Positions 24,821 through 32,646 of a DNA stretch of 64,000 nt are shown here, in pieces. The notes beneath the pieces are model-generated. The model had not been told where the DNA came from and did no database searches. It was given only the letters and a program-made list of their open reading frames with translations. Both the position numbers and the translations under genes were made by a program. Position 1 is the stretch's first letter; the number at the start of each line of letters is the position of its first letter. Source of the stretch: an uncultured Prevotella sp. (GTDB taxonomy: Bacteria > Bacteroidota > Bacteroidia > Bacteroidales > Bacteroidaceae); the NCBI GenBank assembly GCA_944321295.1, contig CALUKU010000016.1, positions 1 to 64,000 on the forward strand, in the 5' to 3' direction.

Positions 24821-26731
24821 CTACGCGCCACCGTTCTTCATTTCACCCACACGCCTTATAATGGCGTCGTTGGTCTGCTTCACCACTTTAAGGTCGTGCA
24901 GCAGACGCAGCCTGAACCTCCACATCCTTAAATACAGGAACACGCCTACCGGCACCACCACAGCGGCCGCAATGTTAAGCCACTTACGCTCGAACGGACG
25001 TGTATGCGCCTTCACGGCCATGAAAGGATAATCGTTGAGCAGAGCCAACAGCTGTTTGTCTTTCGTGTTCGACAAGTCTTCGATGACGGTTTCCATCCGT
25101 CCGTCAATATCCTCTATGGTATGGTCGGGACTGTATTTAAAGAACACCTTCACCACGTTAGGCGCCAACAGCAGGTTGTGTTCACGGGCGTAGTCGGTTA
25201 TCTCGACGTTTATACGTTCAAGCTCACGAGCGTCGTCCTCATATGCCGGATCGTTTATAATCACTTCCTTCCTGGAAACGGAGCGCTTCATCCTCAATCC
25301 CAACAGCTTCATGAAGAGGTTGCGGTAGAAGTCTATGTTGAACACGACGGAGTCGTTGTTAGCCTTATACGTAAAGAACACGGCAAGAGGGGTCAGCACG
25401 GCCAGCGATATAGTCTTGCCGAACCATATCGTCCACTCCCCTATCCTCGCCATTCTGTAGCCGGAATTGTCGAAGATGAAGAATACGATGAACACCAGCA
25501 CCGATATTATCACCGGCACGCCCAAGCCGCCCTTCCTTATGATAGCTCCGAGCGGAGCGCCTATGAAGAAGAACAATATACACTGCAACGCCACCGAAAA
25601 CTTGTTGATGGCCTCTATCTCATGCAGCCTTATCAGCCTGTCGCCGTCGGCTGTGAGCATACCCTTGAAGTCAAGCTCGTTCATCTCGTCCCTCACCTGC
25701 CCTAAGGCATGGTCAACGGCGGTAAGCTTCTTGTCGGCCGTAAGGCGCCCGTAAATCGAGTCGAAACTGAAAGTCTGCGTCGACGCCATCTTCACCGCCC
25801 GCAGCGAGTCGGCCTTCGGCAACGACGGCGCGGCGTAACGCGTCTGGCGGGCCTCGGTGTAGAAGTTGCGCCCTATGCTGTCATACACATGCGTCAGCGA
25901 GTCAATGTCAAGTCCTATCTGCCTTACGCTCTTGGCCTTGGCGTTGTTTGAAAGCGAGCTGGCGTCGGCAACGTTGAAGTCGGAGTCGAAATCAAGCAAT
26001 ATGGTTTTCTTCACGAACGTTTCCCTGCGGTAAGGCACGCCTGTTCCCCTCATCACCTGCTGCGACCTCATGTTCTCAAACCATTCGCCGCTGTGGAGCG
26101 TCAGCAGGAGGTGTTTTTTCTCCGCCGTCGACTGCAACATGCCCGAGTCCGCCAATATTATGGCAGCGTCTTCATAGCTGTTGGTCATCTTATAAATCAT
26201 AATGCCGTACAGCTTACCCGTTTCAAGGTCTTTTTTTTGGACGTAGAGGTTGCATCCCGGTATGCCGTCATAGAACACGCCTTCGGGTATTTCGAGCTCG
26301 GGACTCTTTTGCTTCATCGACAGCAGGAGCCTCGAGAACGACATGTTGGCATTAGGCCCTATGACGTTTTGGAAGTAAAACGAGCCGAACGCAATGAACA
26401 CCACCAGCACTATAAGCGACCTGAAGGCCTGCATCAGCGATATGCCGGCGGCCTTTATGGCGGTAAGCTCGCTGCTCTCACCAAGGTTGCCGAACGTAAT
26501 TAGCGACGACAACAATATGGCCAGCGGCAACGCCTGCGGCACGAGCATGAGGCCCATGTACCAGAAGAATTGCGCCAACACGTCCATCGACAAGCCTTTG
26601 CCTATCAGTTCATCGACATACTTCCAAAGGAACTGCATCATCAATATGAACTGACAAATAAAGAACGTGCCGAAGAACAACAGTCCGAACTGCTTGGCGA
26701 TGAACTTGTCTAACTTCTTTACTATTACCAT
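24821..26731 (-). CDS. LptF/LptG (YjgP/YjgQ) family LPS export permease
   Basis: A 636-residue inner-membrane protein of the LptF/LptG family, which pulls lipopolysaccharide out of the inner membrane with LptB. Membrane helices near residues 15-35 and 50-110 are followed by a large periplasmic beta-jellyroll region (about 135-400), then three more helices (about 390-470). The opening MVIVKKLDKFIAKQFGLLFFGTFFICQFI is typical. It is longer than the 360-residue enterobacterial proteins: an extra C-terminal domain of about 160 residues follows the last helices and ends in another hydrophobic stretch, as often seen in Bacteroidetes. Whether it takes the F or G place in the complex is not clear. 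Confidence 0.88.
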   Translation of the reverse strand: MVIVKKLDKFIAKQFGLLFFGTFFICQFILMMQFLWKYVDELIGKGLSMDVLAQFFWYMGLMLVPQALPLAILLSSLITFGNLGESSELTAIKAAGISLMQAFRSLIVLVVFIAFGSFYFQNVIGPNANMSFSRLLLSMKQKSPELEIPEGVFYDGIPGCNLYVQKKDLETGKLYGIMIYKMTNSYEDAAIILADSGMLQSTAEKKHLLLTLHSGEWFENMRSQQVMRGTGVPYRRETFVKKTILLDFDSDFNVADASSLSNNAKAKSVRQIGLDIDSLTHVYDSIGRNFYTEARQTRYAAPSLPKADSLRAVKMASTQTFSFDSIYGRLTADKKLTAVDHALGQVRDEMNELDFKGMLTADGDRLIRLHEIEAINKFSVALQCILFFFIGAPLGAIIRKGGLGVPVIISVLVFIVFFIFDNSGYRMARIGEWTIWFGKTISLAVLTPLAVFFTYKANNDSVVFNIDFYRNLFMKLLGLRMKRSVSRKEVIINDPAYEDDARELERINVEITDYAREHNLLLAPNVVKVFFKYSPDHTIEDIDGRMETVIEDLSNTKDKQLLALLNDYPFMAVKAHTRPFERKWLNIAAAVVVPVGVFLYLRMWRFRLRLLHDLKVVKQTNDAIIRRVGEMKNGGA

Positions 26732-26773
26732 TTATCTATCCCGGCTCGGGCCGGCGTTGGCCTAACCAGGCTG

Positions 26774-26804
26774 CAAAATTAGCACAAAAATATCAGAAAA
26801 CAAT
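26774..26804 (-). promoter_or_regulatory. Promoter of the lptF/G-like-ribBA unit
   Basis: On the minus strand ATTG (26801-26804), 19 bases, TAATTTTG (26774-26781), about 43 bases before the start codon. One mismatch at -33. Confidence 0.6.
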
Positions 26805-26917
26805 ATATAATAGGTGAAAAAAGGTTCGCTTAAGCAGCGTGCAAATTCCAACCGGTGGAAAAAAGGCTCTTTCCACCAAGGTTTTTCATGTCCGCAAAAA
26901 AGTCAGCCGATTTGGGC

Positions 26918-27316
26918 TTAAAGTCCCGTAGAGCGGTGCAGCGCCTCCATGTTGGCGTCCCAGATGTCTTCAAGCACAGCCGTGTCGCCGTCGGGCGCAT
27001 AGTCGGTAATCGTCAGGATGTAGTCGCCCGTGATGTCGCTCTTGTTCATCTTCAGCTCGAGGTAAGTGTCGTTATACTCCATCTCGCTCCAGCGCAGGCG
27101 TATATAGTCAAAGGCTTTCTTGTCGATTATGTCCGCCGTCCTTACCTCGTGATGGCTCCATACGTTGCCCCAAGTGAAAACGAAAGTGTCGCCGTCACGC
27201 TTCACCTCGTCGGCGAACCACTTGGCAAGCCCCTCGGGAGTGCTCATGAGCGACCATATTATACCGGCCGATTTTGACCTAAGTTCGCGCTCGATACAGA
27301 TTTTGTTACGTTCCAT
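26918..27316 (-). CDS. START-like domain protein (SRPBCC superfamily)
   Basis: A 132-residue cytoplasmic protein with the helix-grip layout of START/Bet v1-like ligand-binding proteins: RSKSAGIIWSLMSTPEGLAKWFADEV near the N-terminus and DIWDANMEALHRSTG in the C-terminal helix. It belongs to a small family common in Bacteroidetes whose ligand and role are unknown. The reading frame extends upstream to 27436, but the ATG at 27316 (MERNKICIE) is the sensible start, since a promoter box lies between the two. The gene stands alone, divergent from tRNA-Met. Confidence 0.82.
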   Translation of the reverse strand: MERNKICIERELRSKSAGIIWSLMSTPEGLAKWFADEVKRDGDTFVFTWGNVWSHHEVRTADIIDKKAFDYIRLRWSEMEYNDTYLELKMNKSDITGDYILTITDYAPDGDTAVLEDIWDANMEALHRSTGL

Positions 27317-27343
27317 AACACATGTCCTGTGGGTTTCTCGGCA

Positions 27344-27351
27344 CAAAAATA
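27344..27351 (-). promoter_or_regulatory. -7 box of the START-like gene
   Basis: Minus-strand TATTTTTG matches TAnnTTTG, 28 bases before the start codon. No well-spaced -33 box. Confidence 0.5.
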
Positions 27352-27392
27352 GCAAAAAATGTACAACTTTACCGCAAAAAGTTGCGATAATT

Positions 27393-27423
27393 TTTGGTAT
27401 GTAAAGAAAATGTATTACCTTTG
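27393..27423 (+). promoter_or_regulatory. Promoter of tRNA-Met
   Basis: TTTG (27393-27396), exactly 19 bases, TACCTTTG (27416-27423): a full consensus match, 22 bases before the mature tRNA. Confidence 0.85.
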
Positions 27424-27444
27424 CACCCGCAAACAACGATTAAT

Positions 27445-27518
27445 GGCGGGATAGCTCAGCTGGTTAGAGCGTCGGATTCATAATCCGGAGGTCGTGGGTT
27501 CGGGTCCCACCCCCGCTA
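27445..27518 (+). tRNA. tRNA-Met (anticodon CAT)
   Basis: A 74-base cloverleaf: D stem GCTC/GAGC, anticodon stem TCGGA/TCCGG with loop TTCATAA, and T stem GTGGG/CCCAC with loop TTCGGGT. The acceptor stem pairs well except for an A-C at the seventh position and a G-T at the first. CCA is not encoded (ACA follows). The first pair and D loop are more like elongator tRNA-Met than initiator tRNA; a CAT anticodon can also mark tRNA-Ile modified to lysidine, which sequence alone cannot exclude. Confidence 0.93.
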
Positions 27519-27530
27519 CAATCACAACCA

Positions 27531-27567
27531 ACGCCCCTATGGAACGATGTTCCGTAGGGGCGTTTTC
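27531..27567 (+). terminator. tRNA-Met terminator
   Basis: Fifteen-base arms ACGCCCCTATGGAAC (27531-27545) and its complement (27549-27563, one wobble) with a 3-base loop, followed by TTTTC. Confidence 0.9.
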
Positions 27568-27598
27568 TTTATCGCATGACTAACGTCCGACCGTTTAT

Positions 27599-27792
27599 CC
27601 CCAATCGGTCATTAGACTTCTGACTGCTTATGTGTTCATGTCTGACAGATTGCTTATCGTTTCGGCGAAGGCGTAGCGGGCTACGTCAAGACGGAACGAT
27701 TAGCAAGATGGCGGCAGGAACGCGTAAGCAGGCGAAGAGTTTGCGAAATACATAAATATTCAGACATATACGTTATAATGACCGATTTGGGG
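27599..27792. repeat. Nested inverted-repeat element of about 190 bases
   Basis: Outer arms CCCCAATCGGTCATTA (27599-27614) and its complement with one extra base (27776-27792) enclose a second arm pair, TTGCTTATCGTTTC and GGAACGATTAGCAA, around an inner stem GCGTAGC-GG-GCTACGT. The three levels make one long folded structure. No coding potential. It is part of the 747-base gap after tRNA-Met. Confidence 0.65.
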
Positions 27793-27938
27793 TTATTACA
27801 TACGCATTGGCAACAACCACCGAAACAATCCCAAACCACATACAAAGCAAAAGACCGTCAATTGCGGGTTAATCCGCAAACCTTTTGGATAGTATGACTT
27901 TGTTTTTTGAAATTAATCGCAAACTGAATACGCCCATC

Positions 27939-28051
27939 GTAGGGGCATAATTTATTATGCCCGCACGCCACGGAGGGGCGTATAAATATCTGAATATCGA
28001 TGAAAATACGTTTCTTACGAAACGTGCGGACATAATAAATTATGTCCCTAC
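27939..28051. repeat. Inverted repeat with palindromic arms
   Basis: Twenty-nine-base arms at 27939-27967 and 28023-28051 differ at two positions, and each arm is itself a palindrome (GGGCATAATTTATTATGCCC and GGACATAATAAATTATGTCC). The 55-base spacer shows no gene. Both differences keep the palindrome within each arm. Confidence 0.75.
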
Positions 28052-28133
28052 AAGGGCGGCGTTCCTTTCAATACTTTAATCATCTGCTTATTAAAAACAT
28101 CCAACTGATTTGCTGATGAACTTCTATCACGCT

Positions 28134-28210
28134 GCAAAAGACCGCCTTTCACAACGTAAAAGGCCACCTATTACCATCCAATTTGCCGCCTTTTACACCA
28201 CAAAAGATAA
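28134..28210. repeat. Family A repeat array 3
   Basis: Three recognisable units (AAAAGACCGCCTTTC, AAAAGGCCACCTATT and a degenerate GCCGCCTTTTAC) between the tRNA region and the convergent histidine kinase gene. Confidence 0.65.
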
Positions 28211-28265
28211 AGTGTTGAAAATCAGGTATTTACAAAACACGAAAAGAACGTATGCAAACACCTTG

Positions 28266-29405
28266 TCAGTTGAACGTCAGACGGAAGGTTGTCAGTTTGT
28301 TGCAGCGGTCCTGCACAAGCTGTATCGTGCCGTTGCTAACCCTCATTATCTGCCTCGAAATTGACAGGCCGACGCCGCTGCCGTCCTTTTTCGTCGTGAA
28401 AAACGGCACGAAGACGTGCGCCGCAACGTCGTCGGGTATAGGTTCGCCGTCGTCCGTCACGTCGACAACCACCTTGTCGTCATCGCCCGTATATGCCCGC
28501 ACGCTCACGCTTCCGTCGCCGCCTACGGCTTCGACGGCATTTTTAAGCAGGTTTGACACCACCCTTCCTATCAGTCCCTCATCGGCATATACAAGCAAGT
28601 CTTCAGGACTTACGTCTACGCCGACCGTACATCCGGGCTTCATCCGCTGCTCGGCCAGCCTTGCCATGCGCTCAAGGAACGGCTTTACGTAAAACAACTG
28701 CGGCACGGGCGTCGGCACATGGGTGAACTTACGGTAGTTCTCAACAAAGCGCACAAGCTCCTTGCTCGTGCGGTTGATAACCTCCAACTCTGCCTTGCGG
28801 CCGCCTTCCGCCTGCGTTAACATCACCTCGCTCAGCGACACTATGGGCGTGATGGTGTTCATTATCTCATGCGTCAGCACACGTATAAGCTTCACCCACG
28901 AGTCAATCTCCTGGTTGGCAAGCTCCCCCTTGATGTCGCTTATGGCCACAATCCTCACCCGCCGCCCTTTCAGCGTGGTGTACGCGTCGCGCACCGACAG
29001 GCTTTCCAGCCTGTCCTTTATCTGGTTGACATGCGTCACGACCTCCGTCTGCAACAGTTTCATGGCGGCCTTGTTGCATCTGAGCACAACGCCCCGCTCG
29101 TCGTCGAGCACGAGAATACCCGTGTCAACCGAGTCTATTATCAGCTCGAAGTATTTCTCACGCTCTATCTGTTCGTCGCGCGCGTGGCGCAATATCTCCT
29201 TCACACGGTTTAACGAGGCGTTCATCAGCTTGTCGTCGTCATACTTTCCGTTCTCAGGAAAGCGGAAAGTATAATCGCCGTTGTCCAAGGCGTCGAAGAG
29301 GAAAACCACCTTCTTCACCGTCTTCCTGTACCTCCGCCACTGCCACACGCAGACCGCCGCCAGCACAACCACGGCCGCACCGAGCGTCAACACATCATAG
29401 CCCAT
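28266..29405 (-). CDS. Sensor histidine kinase, NtrY/NtrB-like
   Basis: A 379-residue kinase: one membrane helix at residues 6-22, a PAS-like domain around 85-150 (FELIIDSVDTGILVLDDERGVV), the H-box with the phospho-accepting histidine (LIRVLTHEIMNTITPIVSLS, about residue 180), and an ATP-binding domain with NLLKNAVEAVG (N box), DVTDDGEPIPDD, FFTTKKDGSGVGLSIS. There is no large periplasmic domain, so it may sense a signal in the membrane or cytoplasm. Its start overlaps the stop of the NtrC-type regulator gene by 11 bases, so the two are certainly partners. Downstream of it is only a family A repeat. Confidence 0.92.
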   Translation of the reverse strand: MGYDVLTLGAAVVVLAAVCVWQWRRYRKTVKKVVFLFDALDNGDYTFRFPENGKYDDDKLMNASLNRVKEILRHARDEQIEREKYFELIIDSVDTGILVLDDERGVVLRCNKAAMKLLQTEVVTHVNQIKDRLESLSVRDAYTTLKGRRVRIVAISDIKGELANQEIDSWVKLIRVLTHEIMNTITPIVSLSEVMLTQAEGGRKAELEVINRTSKELVRFVENYRKFTHVPTPVPQLFYVKPFLERMARLAEQRMKPGCTVGVDVSPEDLLVYADEGLIGRVVSNLLKNAVEAVGGDGSVSVRAYTGDDDKVVVDVTDDGEPIPDDVAAHVFVPFFTTKKDGSGVGLSISRQIMRVSNGTIQLVQDRCNKLTTFRLTFN

Positions 29406-30723
29406 ACTTCCTTATCTTGTTATACAACGTCTGCCTGGTCACGCCCAGCCTGGCCGCCACGTGCGACATGTTGCCGCCGCAGTCGCGTATGGTCTTGGCA
29501 ATGAGCCTGCTCTCCATCTCGTCGATGGTCTGCGCCTCCTCTACGGGCTTTCCGCCGACGGGCGTTTCGCCGCTTATGGCGTCCTCGTCTATCAGCGGCC
29601 CGTCGCTGAGTATCACCGCTTTCTCCACCGCGTGCTGCAGTTCGCGTATGTTGCCGCGCCACGGCAGAGCCTTCATTTTCCGTTCGGCGGCCGGCGTGAA
29701 GTCCATTTCGGGCCTGTTATACATGTCGGCGTAACGGCCGAGGAAGAGCCTCGCCAGCGCCGGAATGTCCTCGCTGCGCTCGCGCAGCGGCGGCAGGTGC
29801 AGCTGTATCGTGTTGATGCGGTACAGCAGGTCCTCGCGAAACTCGCCACGGGCCACCATCTGCGCCAGGTCGCGGTTTGTGGCGCAAACCAGCCTTACGT
29901 CTATCGGGATAAGCTCGTTGCCGCCCACGCGCACAATGCTACGCCGCTGCAGGGCCGTCAGCAGCTTGGCCTGCAAGGCGTATCCGAGGTTGCCTATCTC
30001 GTCAAGAAACAGCGTACCGCCGTCAGCCAGCTCAAACTTGCCGGGCTTGTCAGCCTTCGCGTCGGTGAACGCGCCCTTCACATGGCCGAACAGCTCGCTC
30101 TCGAATAGCGTGTCGCTTATCGCTCCCATGTCTACGGGCAGCAGCCTGGCTCCGCTGCGTTTCGACAGTCTGTGTATCTCGTTTGCCAGCACTTCCTTGC
30201 CCGTACCGTTCTCGCCGGTTATCAGGATGTTGGCGTCGGTCGCCGCCACCTTCTCCACCATGGTCTTAAGTTCGAGCATGCGCGGCGACACGCCCCACAA
30301 CATGCGACTCGCCCGGCGGCCTGCCGCGCCCTTGGCCGACTGCGTTTTTCGGTAGGCATCGGTCAGCACGGACAGCAGCTTGCCGTTGTCAAACGGCTTC
30401 ACCACGAAGTCCGCCGCCCCTTCCTTCAGTCCGGTGACGGCCAGTTCGATGTCGGCGTAAGCCGTAAAAAGCACAACCTGCGCCTGCGGCCTCAGTTTCT
30501 TGATTTGGCGCAGCCAGTAAAGTCCCTCGTTGCCGTTGTTGACGCCGCTCTTGAAGTTCATGTCAAGCAGCACAACGTCAGGCTTATCCTCGCGCAGGCG
30601 CGCCGGAATGTTATTAGGATTTGCCACGGCCACGATGTGCTCGAACGTGTCTTCGAGCAGCACCTTTACGGCTGTCAGTATGTTGCGGTTGTCGTCTGCA
30701 ACCAGTATTGTTCCTTGTTTCAT
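29395..30723 (-). CDS. NtrC-family sigma-54-dependent response regulator
   Basis: A 442-residue activator: receiver domain (about 5-120; VADDNRN acids, phospho-accepting aspartate in PDVVLLDMNF, VKPF lysine), AAA+ domain (about 145-375; GENGTGKE Walker A, LADGGTLFLDEIGNL Walker B, RINTIQLHLPPLRER) and a Fis-type DNA-binding domain at the end (MSHVAARLGVTRQTLYNKIRKYG). The sigma-54 contact loop reads GAFTDA where GAFTGA is the usual form. I start at MKQGTILVADD because the promoter lies inside the longer frame. It activates sigma-54 promoters when phosphorylated; a sigma-54-like promoter stands before the divergent efflux operon, and a shared palindrome lies ahead of both. Confidence 0.94.
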   Translation of the reverse strand: MKQGTILVADDNRNILTAVKVLLEDTFEHIVAVANPNNIPARLREDKPDVVLLDMNFKSGVNNGNEGLYWLRQIKKLRPQAQVVLFTAYADIELAVTGLKEGAADFVVKPFDNGKLLSVLTDAYRKTQSAKGAAGRRASRMLWGVSPRMLELKTMVEKVAATDANILITGENGTGKEVLANEIHRLSKRSGARLLPVDMGAISDTLFESELFGHVKGAFTDAKADKPGKFELADGGTLFLDEIGNLGYALQAKLLTALQRRSIVRVGGNELIPIDVRLVCATNRDLAQMVARGEFREDLLYRINTIQLHLPPLRERSEDIPALARLFLGRYADMYNRPEMDFTPAAERKMKALPWRGNIRELQHAVEKAVILSDGPLIDEDAISGETPVGGKPVEEAQTIDEMESRLIAKTIRDCGGNMSHVAARLGVTRQTLYNKIRKYGL

Positions 30724-30730
30724 CGCAATG

Positions 30731-30762
30731 CAAAAGTAGCTTATTGCCGCGAAACGCACAAA
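30731..30762 (-). promoter_or_regulatory. Promoter of the regulator/kinase operon
   Basis: On the minus strand TTTG (30759-30762), 20 bases, TACTTTTG (30731-30738): a full match to the housekeeping consensus. TSS would fall a few bases before the ATG at 30723, so the leader is very short. Confidence 0.75.
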
Positions 30763-30766
30763 CAAC

Positions 30767-30783
30767 TGTCTATTTTTTAGACA
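30767..30783. promoter_or_regulatory. Operator palindrome upstream of the regulator gene
   Basis: TGTCTATTTTTTAGACA, that is TGTCTA-N5-TAGACA, four bases upstream of the -33 box of the regulator promoter. The same palindrome recurs at 31217-31233. Likely binding site of the NtrC-type regulator for control of its own gene. Confidence 0.65.
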
Positions 30784-30808
30784 AAAAGCCCCACCCGAAT
30801 ATCCACGA

Positions 30809-30944
30809 AGCCCCTCCCAACCTCCCCAAAGGGAAGCTTTGGATTGCTTTTGCTATCAGCAATACCGTTTTTCCATCTTCTTTTTTATAGTTAAGCATCC
30901 ATCGAAGCAAGCTTGAGCCTCCCCTTGGAGAGGTTTGGTGGGGC
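30809..30944 (-). repeat. Family E repeat copy 1 (inverted)
   Basis: Begins AGCCCCTCCCAACCTCCCC and ends GGGGAGG-like GAGAGGTTTGGTGGGGC. The interior (GCTTGCTTCGATGGATG, TTTTTCCATCTTC) matches copies 3 and 4 read on the other strand. Joined through GATAATCA to array A4. Confidence 0.85.
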
Positions 30945-30987
30945 ACCTTTTGTATATGCTTGATTATCAACGGTTTACCATCCACTT

Positions 30988-31073
30988 TGCAAAAGGTCGT
31001 CTTTTAGCCTCTAAAAGATGGCCTTTTGCACGCTAAAAGGCCATCTTTTGCAACGCCGTTTGCCGTCTTTTAC
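30988..31073. repeat. Family A repeat array 4
   Basis: Three units AAAAG-N5-CTTTT with centres GTCGT, ATGGC and GCCAT, plus a degenerate fourth. Units 2 and 3 are exact reverse complements over 15 bases. Confidence 0.85.
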
Positions 31074-31187
31074 AGCCCCACCAACCTCCCGAAGGAGAGG
31101 CTTGGGATTACTTTTGCAGTGGGAAAACATATTATTTTATCTGTCAGAGCAAGCTTGAGCCTCCCCTTGGGAAGGTTGGGAGGGGCT
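31074..31187. repeat. Family E repeat copy 2
   Basis: AGCCCCACCAACCTCCCG at one end and GGGAAGGTTGGGAGGGGCTT at the other. The interior has diverged from other copies, except for GCAAGCTTGAGCCTCCCC. It ends 30 bases before the enhancer palindrome. Confidence 0.8.
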
Positions 31188-31216
31188 TCGGTATTGTCCA
31201 ATTATTTGTCAGCAGG

Positions 31217-31233
31217 TGTCTAATAATTAGACA
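31217..31233. promoter_or_regulatory. Enhancer palindrome of the efflux operon
   Basis: TGTCTAATAATTAGACA is a perfect palindrome around one base and has the same TGTCTA-N5-TAGACA arms as the site before the regulator gene. Its centre is about 90 bases before the predicted sigma-54 start site, a normal enhancer distance. Outer GCAGG/CCTGC extends the symmetry. Confidence 0.72.
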
Positions 31234-31288
31234 TCCTGCCCGGTGAGCTATTACATTAAGCCTCTGCCTTTCAGCCGATTACGCTTTT

Positions 31289-31304
31289 TGGCACGGTCTT
31301 GGCA
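31289..31304 (+). promoter_or_regulatory. Sigma-54-like promoter of the efflux operon
   Basis: TGGCACG-N4-TGGCA matches the sigma-54 consensus TGGCACG-N4-TTGCW with one change; the GG and GC pairs have the required 12-base spacing. Transcription would start near 31315, only about three bases before the ATG at 31318, so the mRNA would be almost leaderless. Confidence 0.65.
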
Positions 31305-31317
31305 TTACATTCAGTGT

Positions 31318-32646
31318 ATGAAAATTACTATTTCCATAATACTCTTAAGCCTCGCAGCACCGATGGTTGGCGCCGCCCAACGGGCATGGACGATGGACAG
31401 ATGCGTCAGTTACGCCCTGAAGCACGCCACCGAGGTGCGCAGGCAAAACATCGAGCAGCGGCAGAAGCGCGTCGACTACAGCACCGCCCTGCTCGACTTT
31501 CTGCCCCAGGTGTCAGCCCAAATAGGCGGACAATACAGCTGGGGACGTAACATCGACCCCGAAACTAACACATATAATAATGTGACGACATTCAACAACA
31601 ACTATTCGTTAAGCGCCTCAATGCCTTTGTTTGACGGCGGACTGACGTGGAACGCGCTACGCAAGGCGCGGCTGGCAAAAAACTCCTCGGCCACGGCCGT
31701 GCAGAAAGCGCGCGACGACAAGGCCATAGACGTGATGCGGAAGTTTGTAGAGGCCGTCTACGCCGTCAAGTCAATCGGCCTCATGCAGGCAAAACTTGAC
31801 GACTCGCAGGCGTTGCTGCAGAAGACGCGCCGCCTATATGAATTAGGTGAGAAGAGCCGTCCCGACGTGGTACAGATGGAGAGCCAGGTGGCCGAAGACG
31901 ACTACAACCTGCTTCATCAGCGCAACACGGCGCGCCTGGCTCTCCTCTCGCTTAAGTCGGCCATGAACTATCCGGCCTCCGACACGCTGACGTTAGACAC
32001 CGCACTAACGGCCGAACCTGCCGTCATGCCGCGCCGCGAGGCCGTAGACTTCACGGCCATTGCGCCTAAACCGGACGTCGCAATAGCCGAAGCCGACGCT
32101 GCTGCGGCCCGCCTCGACTGGAAGATGCAGCGCGCCACGCTGCTGCCGTCACTCTATCTCGGCGCCGGCGTGTCTACGAGTTATTACAAGAACCTGTCAA
32201 GCGGCATGGCCGCCGACGGCTTCCGGGCGCAGATGCGCAACAATCTCGGCGAGTATGTCTACCTTACTTTGTCAATTCCGATATTCTCGCCCGCCTCTTG
32301 GCGCAGCGTAAAGCGTGCCAAGACGGACTACCACCTGGCGCTGCTCGACGTCGAGGACGCCCGCCGTAAGCTGGAGGACGACGCCCGCCAGGCCGTTACC
32401 GACTATGAAGGATACGCCGCCGAGGTAAGGCAGATGAGGCGAAAATCGGCTTCCGACTCGCTGGCCTACCGGCTGTCTTACCGCAAGTATGAGGAAGGCA
32501 TGCTGTCGACGTTCGACCTTCACGAGGCGTCGCAGGCCTATCTGGAAAGCCGCCTCACACTGCTGCAACTGCAGATGATGGCCACCATAAAGCTAAGGCT
32601 TGTCAACTATTACATCAACAACACACCGTTATGGACATCAGATTAG
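31318..32646 (+). CDS. TolC-family outer-membrane efflux channel
   Basis: A 442-residue outer-membrane factor: signal peptide (MKITISIILLSLAAPMVGAA), then the repeated long-helix pattern of TolC proteins, with WTMDRCVSYALKHATEVRRQNIE at the start of the first repeat, GGLTWNALRKARL and YLTLSIPIFSPASWRSVKRA in the strand parts, and coiled-coil helices between. It forms the trimeric exit channel of a tripartite export machine. I place the start at 31318; the frame runs 25 codons further up but contains the promoter. First gene of an operon with a HlyD-type adaptor, two FtsX permeases and an ATPase. Confidence 0.92.
   Translation: MKITISIILLSLAAPMVGAAQRAWTMDRCVSYALKHATEVRRQNIEQRQKRVDYSTALLDFLPQVSAQIGGQYSWGRNIDPETNTYNNVTTFNNNYSLSASMPLFDGGLTWNALRKARLAKNSSATAVQKARDDKAIDVMRKFVEAVYAVKSIGLMQAKLDDSQALLQKTRRLYELGEKSRPDVVQMESQVAEDDYNLLHQRNTARLALLSLKSAMNYPASDTLTLDTALTAEPAVMPRREAVDFTAIAPKPDVAIAEADAAAARLDWKMQRATLLPSLYLGAGVSTSYYKNLSSGMAADGFRAQMRNNLGEYVYLTLSIPIFSPASWRSVKRAKTDYHLALLDVEDARRKLEDDARQAVTDYEGYAAEVRQMRRKSASDSLAYRLSYRKYEEGMLSTFDLHEASQAYLESRLTLLQLQMMATIKLRLVNYYINNTPLWTSD

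Noticed and set aside
28110-28364. 84-codon frame between the tRNA region and the histidine kinase
   Set aside because: Runs through family A array 3 and into the kinase gene on the opposite strand; no protein-like features.
29461-30780. Plus-strand frames of about 200 codons opposite the NtrC-type regulator
   Set aside because: Shadows of a gene with complete receiver, AAA+ and Fis domains.
30770-31223. Small reading frames rich in PHQTSPRGG / LPLGRLGGA over E repeats, also at 34032, 36501 and 39292
   Set aside because: They are translations of the inverted CCTCCCC/GGGGAGG ends and recur wherever the repeat is found; not genes.
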